Below are positions 7,743 to 15,354 of a stretch of DNA of 38,058 nucleotides, in pieces. Source of the stretch: Candidatus Zixiibacteriota bacterium (lineage in GTDB: Bacteria > Zixibacteria > MSB-5A5 > WJJR01 > JAJRUJ01); the NCBI GenBank assembly GCA_024277855.1, contig JAJRUJ010000013.1, forward strand, positions 1 to 38,058. The letters are read 5' to 3'. A program made the translations under genes and the position numbers. Positions within the stretch are counted from its first letter, which is position 1. Every line of letters starts with the position of its first letter. The notes beneath the pieces are model-generated. The model saw nothing but the letters and a program-made list of their open reading frames with translations, did no database searches and was not told where the DNA came from.

Positions 7743-8666
7743 TTACGCCTTGCCGGCACTGCCGAATAATTTCATCTTTTCCTGAACCACTGCTTTGACC
7801 GCCGCCCGTCCTGCGCCGATGATTTTGCGCGGATCGAACACCTTCGGCTCTTCGGCAAACAACTCCCTCAGCGCGCCGGTGAATGCCAGTCGCAAGTCGG
7901 TATCGATATTGACTTTGTTGATCCCGTTGGCAATCGCCGCGGCGTAGGCCGCATCAGGCACACCTTTGGCGTCTTTCATCTGCCCGCCATATTTGTTGAT
8001 CTTATCGACCAGCGACGCCGGCACTCCCGAGGCGCCATGCAACACCAGCGTAATCCCGACCTTGTCTTTGATAACTTTAATCCGGTCGATATCCAGTTTG
8101 GCTTCGGTTTTGAATTTGTAGGCGCCGTGACTCGTTCCCACCGCTACGGCCAACGCATCACAGCCGGACTTGGCAACAAACTCCACCGCCTGGTCCGGAT
8201 CGGTCAGGAACGCATCGCGCTCGTCGACATTGACCTCGTCCTCGATCCCGCCCAACCGGCCGAGTTCGGCCTCGACAGTCACGTTGTGCTTATGCGCATA
8301 ATCGGCGACTTCTCTGGTCACCCGGATGTTCTCCTCGAACTCTTCATGCGACCCGTCGATCATCACCGAGGTAAACCCCGCCTCGATACACATCTTCGCC
8401 TGCTCGAACGATGCTCCGTGGTCCAGATGCAGGGCAATCGGCGCCTTGGTTTTTTCCGCACCGGTGCGTACCAGGGCAACCAGGTTGTCTACCCCGGCAT
8501 ATTTTATTGCCGAGGACGATGCCGCAATAATTGCCGGCGATTGCAGTTCATCGCACGATTCAACCACCGCCTGACAGAATTCCAAATTGCTGATATTGAA
8601 TGCGCCGATCGCATACCGGCCCTCATTGGCCTTGGCATAGACTTCATTTAACGGGACTAATGGCAT
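7743..8666 (-). CDS. fba: Class II fructose-bisphosphate aldolase
   Basis: This zinc enzyme of glycolysis and gluconeogenesis cleaves fructose-1,6-bisphosphate to dihydroxyacetone phosphate and glyceraldehyde-3-phosphate in the cytoplasm. The ATG follows GGAGG with 6 bases between. At 307 residues it has the short (FbaB/tagatose-type) length. Visible sites are the catalytic Asp and zinc His in HLDHG (80-84), the metal residue in EAELGRLGG, the zinc His residues in GTSHGAYKF and LVLHGASG, and the phosphate-binding NIDTDLR. Tagatose-bisphosphate aldolase is the main alternative because the two share these motifs. It is a single-gene unit with its own terminator, divergent from the FHA gene. Confidence 0.93.
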   Translation of the reverse strand: MPLVPLNEVYAKANEGRYAIGAFNISNLEFCQAVVESCDELQSPAIIAASSSAIKYAGVDNLVALVRTGAEKTKAPIALHLDHGASFEQAKMCIEAGFTSVMIDGSHEEFEENIRVTREVADYAHKHNVTVEAELGRLGGIEDEVNVDERDAFLTDPDQAVEFVAKSGCDALAVAVGTSHGAYKFKTEAKLDIDRIKVIKDKVGITLVLHGASGVPASLVDKINKYGGQMKDAKGVPDAAYAAAIANGINKVNIDTDLRLAFTGALRELFAEEPKVFDPRKIIGAGRAAVKAVVQEKMKLFGSAGKA

Positions 8667-8868
8667 TGTTTTCCTCCGATTTGTTGATATTCCCTCGGCG
8701 ATGGACCGCCTTCTATTTTTCGCTCTCCGGGCTGCGAATCAGTTCCCGATCCTTATGTATGGCGACAACCGACAGCCCGAGTCAAGCCCTCTGCCGGAAT
8801 TAGCCGATTTTTTTGCTCCGGTTAAACACCAATCGCGGCGGCAACGGGTTGTATACTACAACAAGCGG

Positions 8869-8897
8869 TTGTCAAGTCCGCTCGTTTTGACTAATAT
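8869..8897 (+). promoter_or_regulatory. Sigma-70-type promoter for the FHA-GAF-SpoIIE gene
   Basis: TTGTCA (8869-8874), 17 bases, TAATAT (8892-8897). The ATG of the next gene is 37 bases after the -10 box, giving a short leader. Confidence 0.55.
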
Positions 8898-8933
8898 ATG
8901 CGCAAAAGACTGAACTCGGATTGAGGATTGTCG

Positions 8934-10583
8934 ATGTTGAAACTCGTGGGCAGTGACGGCGAACGTTTTTATTCCTGGGAACTGGCGCCGGGGCAGTATA
9001 CCCTTGGGCGGCACAACCAGGCCGATTTCTGTGTCCCCGACAAAACAGTCTCGCGTAAACACGCCTCGCTGAAGATTCCCGCCGAGGGTGACGCGTTCGC
9101 GTTGACTGATTTAGGCAGCCATAACGGCACAACTCACAACGGCCAACGCGTCGAGGGAACAGTCGAGGTCAAAGCCGGTGATCGGCTGACTTTCGGCCAT
9201 GTCGATTTCAAAGTTGTTGCGCCGGGGACCGACAACGGCCCTAAATCCAGCCCGACGATTAGCCACCGGCCTGCGGCCGACCTCGAAAAATCGGTCGTCC
9301 TCTCGATCGATGAGGCCCTCAGCCGTCTGCCCACCAAGATGGCCGGTCTGCCCGATATCATGAATGCGGTTTCGGAAATGGCGCGGATGATTGTCCACTC
9401 CGAGCCAAAAAATGTGATGTTGCAGCGTTCACTCGAACTGGTCGCCAAGGTTGTTCCCGGCGAGCGGTTGGCCGCGCTGATCAAATCGGCCGACGGCGAG
9501 GATGTCGAGATCGCGGCGGCGATACTGCCTCAGGGCAAAGACCTGGGAGATTTCAACCTCTCGACGACGCTGGTCAACGATATCCTTACCAATAAAAACG
9601 CAATTCTTATCGAGGACACCCAGCGCGACCAACGATACGCCCAGCAACATTCGGTGATCCTCTCCGGAATGAAATCGGCAATGGCAGTGCCGTTGTTTGA
9701 TGAGGGCGAGGTTCACGGGATTCTCTATGTCGACACGACTAACCCGGTCCATCGCTACAACGACGACTATCTCCGGCTGGTCGCGACATTCGGCAACATC
9801 ATCGCCTCGCGGCTGCAAAACTACGCGCTTTTGGATGAGCGTGAAGAGCGGCGGATCATGGAGGCCGAGATGGACCGTGCGGCCTCAATCCAGAGCTTTT
9901 TGCTGCCGCATTCGTCGCCGGATGTTCCCGGCTATCAGATCAGCGCATTCCACGAGGCCTCTCGGCAGGTGGCCGGCGACCTCTACGACTTACGGTTGCT
10001 CCCCGATGGGCGACTGGTGTTCATGGTCGCCGATGTCAGCGGCAAGGGGATGGGCGCCGCGCTGTTGATGTCCGATATCCTTGCGGCATTTCGCGTGCAG
10101 TATCATGATGATAATTTCGACCTCCGCCGGGCAGTCGAACTGGTTTCACGCGAACTCTGCGCCCACAGCGCGCCGGGCGATTTTGCCACACTCTTTGTCG
10201 GAGTACTCGACCCAGTGTCTCACCAAATCCGCTATGTCAACGCCGGGCATCCCTACCCGATGCTGGTCCACGCCGACGGGAAAATGGAGGAACTCGAATC
10301 ATCCGGGACGATGATCGGCGCATTTGAACATCTGACCTGGGATGTTTGCGAAGCGACATTTGCCCCGGACGATGTTCTCTTTGTGTTTACCGACGGGGTG
10401 ACCGAGGCCGAAAAAGGGGAGGAGCAGTACGCCGATCTGCGCATGGTTCCCAAGGTGATCGAATTGCGCACCCTCCCGGCCGAGGAGATTACCCAACGAC
10501 TGGTCGACGACGTTATGGAGTTTGCCGACGATGCCTCCGGCTCAGACGACATCACGATGCTTGTCCTCAAACGCGAGATATAG
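8934..10583 (+). CDS. FHA-GAF-SpoIIE (PP2C-type) serine phosphatase
   Basis: The ATG lies 7 bases behind GAGG; an in-frame TTG two codons earlier is too close to that site. The 549 residues hold three domains. The FHA domain (about 20-95) includes YTLGRHNQADFCV, VSRKHASL and GSHNGTTHNG and would bind phosphothreonine. A GAF domain (about 135-285) includes GMKSAMAVPLFDEGEVHGILY and probably senses a small molecule. The SpoIIE/RsbU phosphatase domain (about 320-548) includes VAGDLYD, VADVSGKGMGAALLM, VNAGHPYP, FTDGVTE and SDDITM, which hold the metal-binding Asp residues. RsbU-like enzymes dephosphorylate anti-sigma antagonists; FHA input suggests a link to a Ser/Thr kinase encoded elsewhere. 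No partner-switch genes are adjacent. Confidence 0.93.
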   Translation: MLKLVGSDGERFYSWELAPGQYTLGRHNQADFCVPDKTVSRKHASLKIPAEGDAFALTDLGSHNGTTHNGQRVEGTVEVKAGDRLTFGHVDFKVVAPGTDNGPKSSPTISHRPAADLEKSVVLSIDEALSRLPTKMAGLPDIMNAVSEMARMIVHSEPKNVMLQRSLELVAKVVPGERLAALIKSADGEDVEIAAAILPQGKDLGDFNLSTTLVNDILTNKNAILIEDTQRDQRYAQQHSVILSGMKSAMAVPLFDEGEVHGILYVDTTNPVHRYNDDYLRLVATFGNIIASRLQNYALLDEREERRIMEAEMDRAASIQSFLLPHSSPDVPGYQISAFHEASRQVAGDLYDLRLLPDGRLVFMVADVSGKGMGAALLMSDILAAFRVQYHDDNFDLRRAVELVSRELCAHSAPGDFATLFVGVLDPVSHQIRYVNAGHPYPMLVHADGKMEELESSGTMIGAFEHLTWDVCEATFAPDDVLFVFTDGVTEAEKGEEQYADLRMVPKVIELRTLPAEEITQRLVDDVMEFADDASGSDDITMLVLKREI

Positions 10584-10765
10584 TACCGCCGCATTACCCT
10601 GCTGATTCTCTTCAATCTGTGTGGTATGGGTCTCTAACCCCGGTTCGCAAAGCAAATTTTGTGTGCCCCGGATCAAATTGATTTTTGCTGGAAGTTCGGC
10701 GGTCAGGAAATCCTGCTCCCTACGGTTCTGGGCGACGAGTGCAAAACCGGGAAGACAGGTTACAG

Positions 10766-10794
10766 AAAACCCGGCGGGGGCGACCCGCCGGGTT
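10766..10794 (-). terminator. Rho-independent terminator of the downstream barrel gene
   Basis: An 11-bp GC-rich stem (10784-10794 with 10768-10778) with a 5-base loop is followed on the minus strand by a short T-run. It lies 25 bases past the stop of the barrel gene and between two convergent genes. Confidence 0.8.
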
Positions 10795-10818
10795 GGAAAA
10801 TCAAAATATAATCAACGA

Positions 10819-11451
10819 TTATTCGCCGCCAAAGAACCAGGACAAACCGCCGTTGAACGAAATATCGGTTTCGTCGACGTCCTTGATGCCGCCCGAATTG
10901 GAGACCATTTCAAACATGCCTTCAAACCGGAGAGCAATATGGTCGCCCGCGAACAGCTTGACACCGCCACCGACCGCCGGGAGAATCATCGAAGTTTCTT
11001 CAGTGCCATCGGCAGCTTCAGCGGTGCCTCCTCTGCCGTTGGTCATGATGCCCAAGCCGGCAAAAAGATATGGTACCGTGTTGCCTTCACCGATGAAGTG
11101 GTAATTGACCGTGGCCAGAATCCCCATATTGGTGGTGCTTACGTCATAATCTTCCTGTACTGCCGCGGAGAGTGTGCTGGAAGACGAGTATTTGGACTTT
11201 GAGTATCGCAACATCAGTCTGCCTTCGCCCGAAATTTTCGGGGAAAAGAAAAAGTTGAGCCGTGGCATGATGTTAATGTTGGTTATCGTGATCTCGTCGT
11301 CCGTACCATCCGTACTCAGTTTCGTGTAACCGAAACCAACCGAACCGCCGGCCTCAATAGTGCCTTTTGTGATGTTTGCCTGGCCGAATGCCTGTGCGCC
11401 GAAGATCAGCAACATCGCGGCCATTAACATCAGCACTTTCCCTAACTTCAT
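10819..11451 (-). CDS. Small outer-membrane beta-barrel protein
   Basis: The start MKLGKVLMLMAAMLL is preceded by GAGGAGG, far better than the more distal in-frame start, and gives 210 residues. A signal peptide ends near AFGQA. The body opens with GTIEAGGSVGFGYTKL and alternates polar and hydrophobic residues in strands such as NINIMPRLNFFFSP, GILATVNYHFI, VPYLFAGLGI and LPAVGGGVKLFA. It closes with DISFNGGLSWFFGGE. This is an OMP_b-brl type eight-stranded barrel without a specific functional motif. It is related in style, not clearly in sequence, to the barrel gene at 5259 (both end in YFGGD/FFGGE). It stands alone with its own terminator. Confidence 0.75.
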   Translation of the reverse strand: MKLGKVLMLMAAMLLIFGAQAFGQANITKGTIEAGGSVGFGYTKLSTDGTDDEITITNINIMPRLNFFFSPKISGEGRLMLRYSKSKYSSSSTLSAAVQEDYDVSTTNMGILATVNYHFIGEGNTVPYLFAGLGIMTNGRGGTAEAADGTEETSMILPAVGGGVKLFAGDHIALRFEGMFEMVSNSGGIKDVDETDISFNGGLSWFFGGE

Positions 11452-11850
11452 AAAACCCTCCTCATGTAGTAGTGGTTTTAGGTGACAACTGTTGTTTTCC
11501 CCCCAGTTGCCGCCGGGACTTCCAACTATATCCCTGCGGCTTAGGGAGTATGTATCCCCTTGCGAGGAACAGCGCAATAAAAAAATGACATTCCCGTCGA
11601 ATTTTGTGCCTCATACACAATACAGAGTAAAACCTGTAATGCTATGTATTATGATAACTTACGCTGGCGTTGCGCCTTTTGGTGAAGATTGTGTGCGAAA
11701 ATTTGTATTTCTCGACCCGAAAAAATGCAGCTAAACGAAGAATTTCTGATCAGATCGGCATTCCAGGTGTGTATCCAGTTGACAAACGCCAAGGGAGGCA
11801 TATTTTTAGCAGACTGATAATAATGAGTGTGACCATAGGGAGGTAGTCGA
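11452..11850. other. Intergenic region between divergent genes
   Basis: About 400 bases, AT-richer than the genes, separating a minus-strand barrel gene from a plus-strand lipoprotein gene. It holds a plus-strand promoter near its right end. No reading frame, RNA gene or strong hairpin was seen in the remainder. Confidence 0.6.
11779..11806 (+). promoter_or_regulatory. Sigma-70-type promoter for the lipoprotein-pyrE unit
   Basis: TTGACA (11779-11784), 16 bases, TATTTT (11801-11806). The same pair of boxes is seen in front of the rrf2 gene. The lipoprotein ATG is 44 bases after the -10 box. Confidence 0.5.
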
Positions 11851-12459
11851 ATGAAGCGTGTGCTTTTCGCATTGTTGATCGTCAGCTTAATCTGGGGTTG
11901 CCAGAAACAAGCCGAGGAAAAACCGAAATCTGAAACTCCGGCGGCCAAACAGTCAGAACAGTCAACAGCCGAGAGACTTGATCAGATGAAGGAGAACGCC
12001 CCGGTCAGTCCGGAACCGCGGTATTCCGAAGACAGCAAAATCTGGCTGAGTTCGGCCGAGGGCCGGCCCGGCGAACAGGTCAAGCTGGAGGTGCGATACA
12101 AAATCAGCGAACCGTCCAAGACAATCGTCGTGCCGCTGACCTATCTGGGCAACGCCGAGATCGATTCGTTCTCCTGGGTCGGTTCGAGCTTGGAAGAGTA
12201 TGGCACCAAGCCGGTCAACATCCGCAACGATTTAAAGATTTTCCTCGCTGCGGTGGTGCCGATTACCGAACCGGATATCCCGGCGGGCGAAGGACTGTTT
12301 GGCTCGCTGTATTTCACGATCGACAAAGATGCTCCCGCGCAGACGGTCTCGATTGAAACGACCTTTGTTTATCCGGGCAACACTCTGACGTATGTCGATA
12401 CACTGATCGGCGCAGTCACCCCGCAATGGGAAAGCGGGTTGATCAAGGTGATCAAATAG
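11851..12459 (+). CDS. Lipoprotein with a cohesin-like domain, function unknown
   Basis: The ATG is preceded by GGGAGG. Residues 1-17 end in LIWGC, a good lipobox, so Cys17 should be lipidated and the protein anchored to a membrane. A charged, low-complexity linker follows (about 18-55, rich in E, K, Q, S and P). The remaining 140 residues look like a beta sandwich: GRPGEQVKLEVRYKI, IVVPLTYLGNAEIDSF, GSLYFTIDKDAPAQTVSIET. This resembles cohesin-type or related Ig-like domains of secreted proteins, but only by pattern. Its TAG is followed immediately by the pyrE ATG, so the two are cotranscribed although no functional link is known. Confidence 0.72.
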   Translation: MKRVLFALLIVSLIWGCQKQAEEKPKSETPAAKQSEQSTAERLDQMKENAPVSPEPRYSEDSKIWLSSAEGRPGEQVKLEVRYKISEPSKTIVVPLTYLGNAEIDSFSWVGSSLEEYGTKPVNIRNDLKIFLAAVVPITEPDIPAGEGLFGSLYFTIDKDAPAQTVSIETTFVYPGNTLTYVDTLIGAVTPQWESGLIKVIK

Positions 12460-13035
12460 ATGACGGCGATTACTCTGCCTGACACTGATCAACTGGCCGC
12501 CGACCGGCAGGACCTGCATCGGGCGTTGAATGAGTTCGCCGTGCGGCGGGGGCGGGTGGTATTGGCCTCAGGAAAGGTCAGCGACTACTACGCCAACTGT
12601 AAGGAAATTTCCCTGCGGGGTGAGCCGCTATTGTGGACGACTCGGCTGTTTTGGGAGTTGATTGCCGATTCGGCGTGTGAGGCGGTTGGCGGAATGACCC
12701 TCGGCGCCGATCCGTTGGTCGGTGCATTGTGTCTATACTCGGCCCAGGTAGGGAAACCGCTGAAAGGGCTGATCGTCCGTAAACAAGCCAAGGGGCACGG
12801 CACGCAAAGCCAGGTCGAGGGGCCGTTGACTCCGGGGCTGAAAGTTGCCCTGATTGAAGATGTCACCCCGACCGGCGGGTCGTCGATTAAAGCCGGCCGG
12901 GCAATCGAGGCCGCCGGCGGTAAGATTGTGATTGTCGTATCGATTCTCAACCGGCAGGAGGGGGCCGACGACGCCTTTGCTGAAGTCGGCTGGAAATTCA
13001 GACCGATCTTTACCCGTGAAGAGCTTGATGCTTGA
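12460..13035 (+). CDS. pyrE: Orotate phosphoribosyltransferase
   Basis: It transfers the ribose-phosphate of PRPP to orotate, giving OMP, the fifth step of UMP synthesis in the cytoplasm. The 191 residues fit the family. VVLASGKVSDYYANCKEISL is the orotate-binding N-terminal part. TLGADPLVGAL and GLIVRKQAKGHGTQSQVEG form the dimer and catalytic loop with its Lys and His. VALIEDVTPTGGSS is the 13-residue PRPP loop. The start directly abuts the upstream stop, with AAGGTG ten bases ahead. No other pyr gene is near. Confidence 0.93.
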   Translation: MTAITLPDTDQLAADRQDLHRALNEFAVRRGRVVLASGKVSDYYANCKEISLRGEPLLWTTRLFWELIADSACEAVGGMTLGADPLVGALCLYSAQVGKPLKGLIVRKQAKGHGTQSQVEGPLTPGLKVALIEDVTPTGGSSIKAGRAIEAAGGKIVIVVSILNRQEGADDAFAEVGWKFRPIFTREELDA

Positions 13036-13137
13036 GTGTACGACGGCCGCACGCCACCGGCATACTTGACTACCTGAAGGTTGCAGTGGTTAAGATGGTC
13101 CTCAGCGGACATCGTCTTATGGCCGGTGTCTGTTTGC

Positions 13138-13170
13138 ACCTGGGTCCCTTGAGGGCAGGGGACACCCGGT
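13138..13170. terminator. Imperfect GC-rich hairpin between convergent genes
   Basis: ACC-GGGT-CCC pairs with GGG-ACCC-GGT with one bulged base on each side of the stem. It lies between the ends of pyrE and the convergent permease gene. No T-run follows on either strand, so its role as a terminator is doubtful. Confidence 0.3.
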
Positions 13171-14246
13171 TAAAACCACGCTTCGCCGGCCAGGTAAAGA
13201 CACATCCCGATAATAAACATGACATAACCAAGGCCGATAAACTTGATCGTGAACGGCATGATTTTGTTTCTGTTCTCATGGCTGATATAGAGTTTGTAGA
13301 CAATCAGGTTTGCAAATGAGGCCACGATATTCCCGAATCCACCCACATTTGTACCCCAGAGTAATGCTTTCCATTGTGTCGTAAACTTTGCAAAAAGCAA
13401 TGCCGCCGGAACATTGTTCATCACCTGGCTCGAAAGAGCAGAAAGCACAAAGATATGCCCGGCATGTTCGAGATTTGCGGTCAACAGAATCCTGATATTT
13501 CCCGCCAACCCGAAAAAACAGAGGAAAGTAAAGAGTAAACCGTAATCAATACGCAGGACTTTCCGATCGAAAACAATTGCATAAGCCAGGACAAGCACGC
13601 CGGTTCCGATAGGAAAAACGCGAAGTACGGTTAGGATCACGGCGGTTAACGAACCCCCATATACATAGGCGGCCCGGCCGATCACTGCTCTTTCCGGTCG
13701 AACCTTATTATTGTTTTGCGTCCTGATGACCATCGACGCGATCAGGAGGAGCAACAAGAAGAACAACGAGAATGGAGCGATCGAGGTGATAAAGTCCGTC
13801 GGCGTAACGTGATAATACCAATAGATGAAAAGGTTTTGCGGGTTCCCGAACGGCGTCAATGCCGAACCAGCATTAGCGGCAAACGCCTCCAGAATAACCA
13901 GAATATCTTTTCTGCTGGTATTGAGAGCCAGCGTCAGGGGCACCACAACGATCAGCGCGACATCGTTGGTGACCACCATTGACAGGATAAAAGTCATGGC
14001 CACCAGCTTGAGCGGAATCAATCTCCCTTTTTCGATATTCCGGGATAATCTCAGGATGAGGCCGCTGTTCTCCAGTCCTTTGACTACGATGAAAAGAACC
14101 CACAAAAGAAAAAGCACCTCGATTTCGGAAGGCGAAAACCGGGGAAGTTTTTTCAGGTAGAGTGAAGTGGCGGCAAGTCCCAAAGCAGAGGCGAACAGCA
14201 ACCATTCTCTGAGAATAAAACCACCCCATGTATTGTCAGACTTCAT
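13170..14246 (-). CDS. NhaD/ArsB/CitM-type ion permease
   Basis: An inner-membrane protein of 358 residues with about ten hydrophobic helices. The start MKSDNTWGG follows GGGGTG; 15 upstream in-frame codons lack membrane or family sequence. The pattern is that of the ion-transporter superfamily. VVTNDVALIVVVPLTL and AFAANAGSALTPFGNPQNLF form the first re-entrant motif, and SALSSQVMNNVPAALLF with TNVGGFGNIVASFANLI forms its inverted counterpart. Such proteins exchange Na+ for H+, or export arsenite or carboxylates. There is no arsenic-resistance gene nearby, and the substrate cannot be read. It is about 60 residues shorter than many members, mostly at the N-terminus. Confidence 0.82.
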   Translation of the reverse strand: MKSDNTWGGFILREWLLFASALGLAATSLYLKKLPRFSPSEIEVLFLLWVLFIVVKGLENSGLILRLSRNIEKGRLIPLKLVAMTFILSMVVTNDVALIVVVPLTLALNTSRKDILVILEAFAANAGSALTPFGNPQNLFIYWYYHVTPTDFITSIAPFSLFFLLLLLIASMVIRTQNNNKVRPERAVIGRAAYVYGGSLTAVILTVLRVFPIGTGVLVLAYAIVFDRKVLRIDYGLLFTFLCFFGLAGNIRILLTANLEHAGHIFVLSALSSQVMNNVPAALLFAKFTTQWKALLWGTNVGGFGNIVASFANLIVYKLYISHENRNKIMPFTIKFIGLGYVMFIIGMCLYLAGEAWF

Positions 14247-14588
14247 TGTCACCCCGACGAGTAGATGCGCTTTGATCCGGGCGCATCGCAACCACGAGTA
14301 CTTATTATAATGACTTCCCGGTATCAGGTTAGATGAAAAAGAAGTTTCTGTTGTTTATGTCGGTATCCGGCTCGCTCGCCCGTTTGCCCGGCCGGGAAGG
14401 CGCCGGCATTACGAGAATCAATGCCCTGCGGACAGATTAACCGCTTTAGTGTGTTTCTCCTTGATACTATCGCGGAAACCCATCTGAAAGATGGGCCACC
14501 GGGCCCCTTGGGTCGATTTCTCTCTTTCAACTAATCCCGTCTGTGGCCTACACCCAACCAGCGATATCATCTCGGTTCTTCTTAAGAA
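14247..14588. other. Intergenic region upstream of the permease
   Basis: About 340 bases with no believable reading frame. On the minus strand a TATAAT (14304-14309) sits about 60 bases before the permease ATG with a poor -35 box, a possible promoter. A perfect CCCATCT-GAA-AGATGGG hairpin lies near 14480, and a GTTCTT/AAGAAC hairpin just past the archaemetzincin stop. Neither has a T-run. Confidence 0.45.
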
Positions 14589-15146
14589 CTACTTGCCACT
14601 CAGCAACCGAGTACAATTATCGCAGAACTTGTCGGTCTTGGCGTCGCAGTCGGACATATCATTGCAATGATACATCACACAGCGGGGGTTGCGGCAATAT
14701 CGAGCCAGATGTAAATATCCAATCAGTGCGGTCGCTTCTTTCTTCACCCGTTCGATGACAACCTTGTCGTCTTCCGGCAGGCCATAAAATTCTTGTTTTA
14801 ACCGATAAAGCGAAAGTAGCGCACACCCGGCGTAGGGGTCGGCCTCGGCATAGACAAACGGCTTGGTCGGGATATAGAGGTCCTCATCGACAATTGCCAG
14901 AATCTTCTCTTTATCGTTGGCTTTCAATCGCTCCATTTTCCCCAGCATCACCGATGAAAAATACTGCAATCGCGCGGGACTATACGCTTCCTCCGGCGGC
15001 TCAGCACCCTGGATAATATCCACCGGCGAAGTGAAGGCCTCCGATAACCGTCCGGCCAGTTTATTAATCTGAAAAAAATCCAGATCGCCGATCGGGACGA
15101 TGATTATTTTCGAACGCGATTTCATCATCGGCTTGTTGATTATCAT
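14589..15146 (-). CDS. Archaemetzincin-like protein lacking the catalytic zinc site
   Basis: The start chosen has GAGG upstream and gives 185 residues. The sequence follows archaemetzincin throughout: IIIVPIG (14-20), YSPARLQYFSSVMLGK (55-70), ILAIVDEDLYIPTKPFVYAE (82-101), LLSLYRLKQEF (110-120). The family signature is HExxHxxGxxHC-x4-C-x-M-x17-C-x2-C. Here the Cys part is intact (C151, C156, C175, C178, with M158). The protease part is not: the aligned positions are A140 for His, L141 for Glu, and Y144 and Y150 for the other His residues. It should therefore still bind one structural zinc but cannot be an active metalloprotease of this class. The frame is intact, so this looks like a maintained pseudoenzyme. 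It overlaps the small Cys-rich gene upstream. Confidence 0.82.
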   Translation of the reverse strand: MIINKPMMKSRSKIIIVPIGDLDFFQINKLAGRLSEAFTSPVDIIQGAEPPEEAYSPARLQYFSSVMLGKMERLKANDKEKILAIVDEDLYIPTKPFVYAEADPYAGCALLSLYRLKQEFYGLPEDDKVVIERVKKEATALIGYLHLARYCRNPRCVMYHCNDMSDCDAKTDKFCDNCTRLLSGK

Positions 15147-15334
15147 GTTGCCTCGAAGAACCGGTTGTCCGAACCGTAGGGCGATACGCGGACTCTCATC
15201 TGCGCGGCGCAACGCGGGCACCAGGCGACGTACGCATCGCCTTTCTTGTTCAAGTACGCCCGCACGTACACGCGGCAGCACTTAAAATGCACGCCGATAA
15301 ACGGTCGTCCCCTGCCTTCCTTTTTGTTGTTCAT
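15143..15334 (-). CDS. Small Cys-rich, zinc-ribbon-like protein
   Basis: A 63-residue basic protein. It holds HFKCC near residues 17-20 and WCPRCAAQM at about 38-46, so two Cys pairs (CC and CPRC) could bind zinc. The ending RVRVSPYGSDNRFFEA looks ordered. I recall similar short proteins from other uncultured bacteria, without a known function. Its stop overlaps the start of the archaemetzincin-like gene (ATGA) and it begins 20 bases after the ROK gene, so it is in the same transcript. The Shine-Dalgarno is weak. Despite its size, the Cys motifs and the tight overlap argue it is real. Confidence 0.65.
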   Translation of the reverse strand: MNNKKEGRGRPFIGVHFKCCRVYVRAYLNKKGDAYVAWCPRCAAQMRVRVSPYGSDNRFFEAT

Positions 15335-15354
15335 AAAAATGTCCGCGACGGAAA

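Noticed and set aside
8754-8785. TTGACT and TACATA on the minus strand as an fba promoter
   Set aside because: The spacing is 20 bases, too long for a confident sigma-70 promoter.
10591-10760. Gene-free stretch with CAGGA-AA-TCCTG and a sequence that looked like part of a dispersed repeat
   Set aside because: Only one copy was seen in this window and the symmetry is short; nothing beyond the barrel-gene terminator can be supported.
13032-13319. Possible small gene after pyrE
   Set aside because: It overlaps the pyrE stop by four bases but runs into the antisense of the permease gene and has no recognisable protein pattern.
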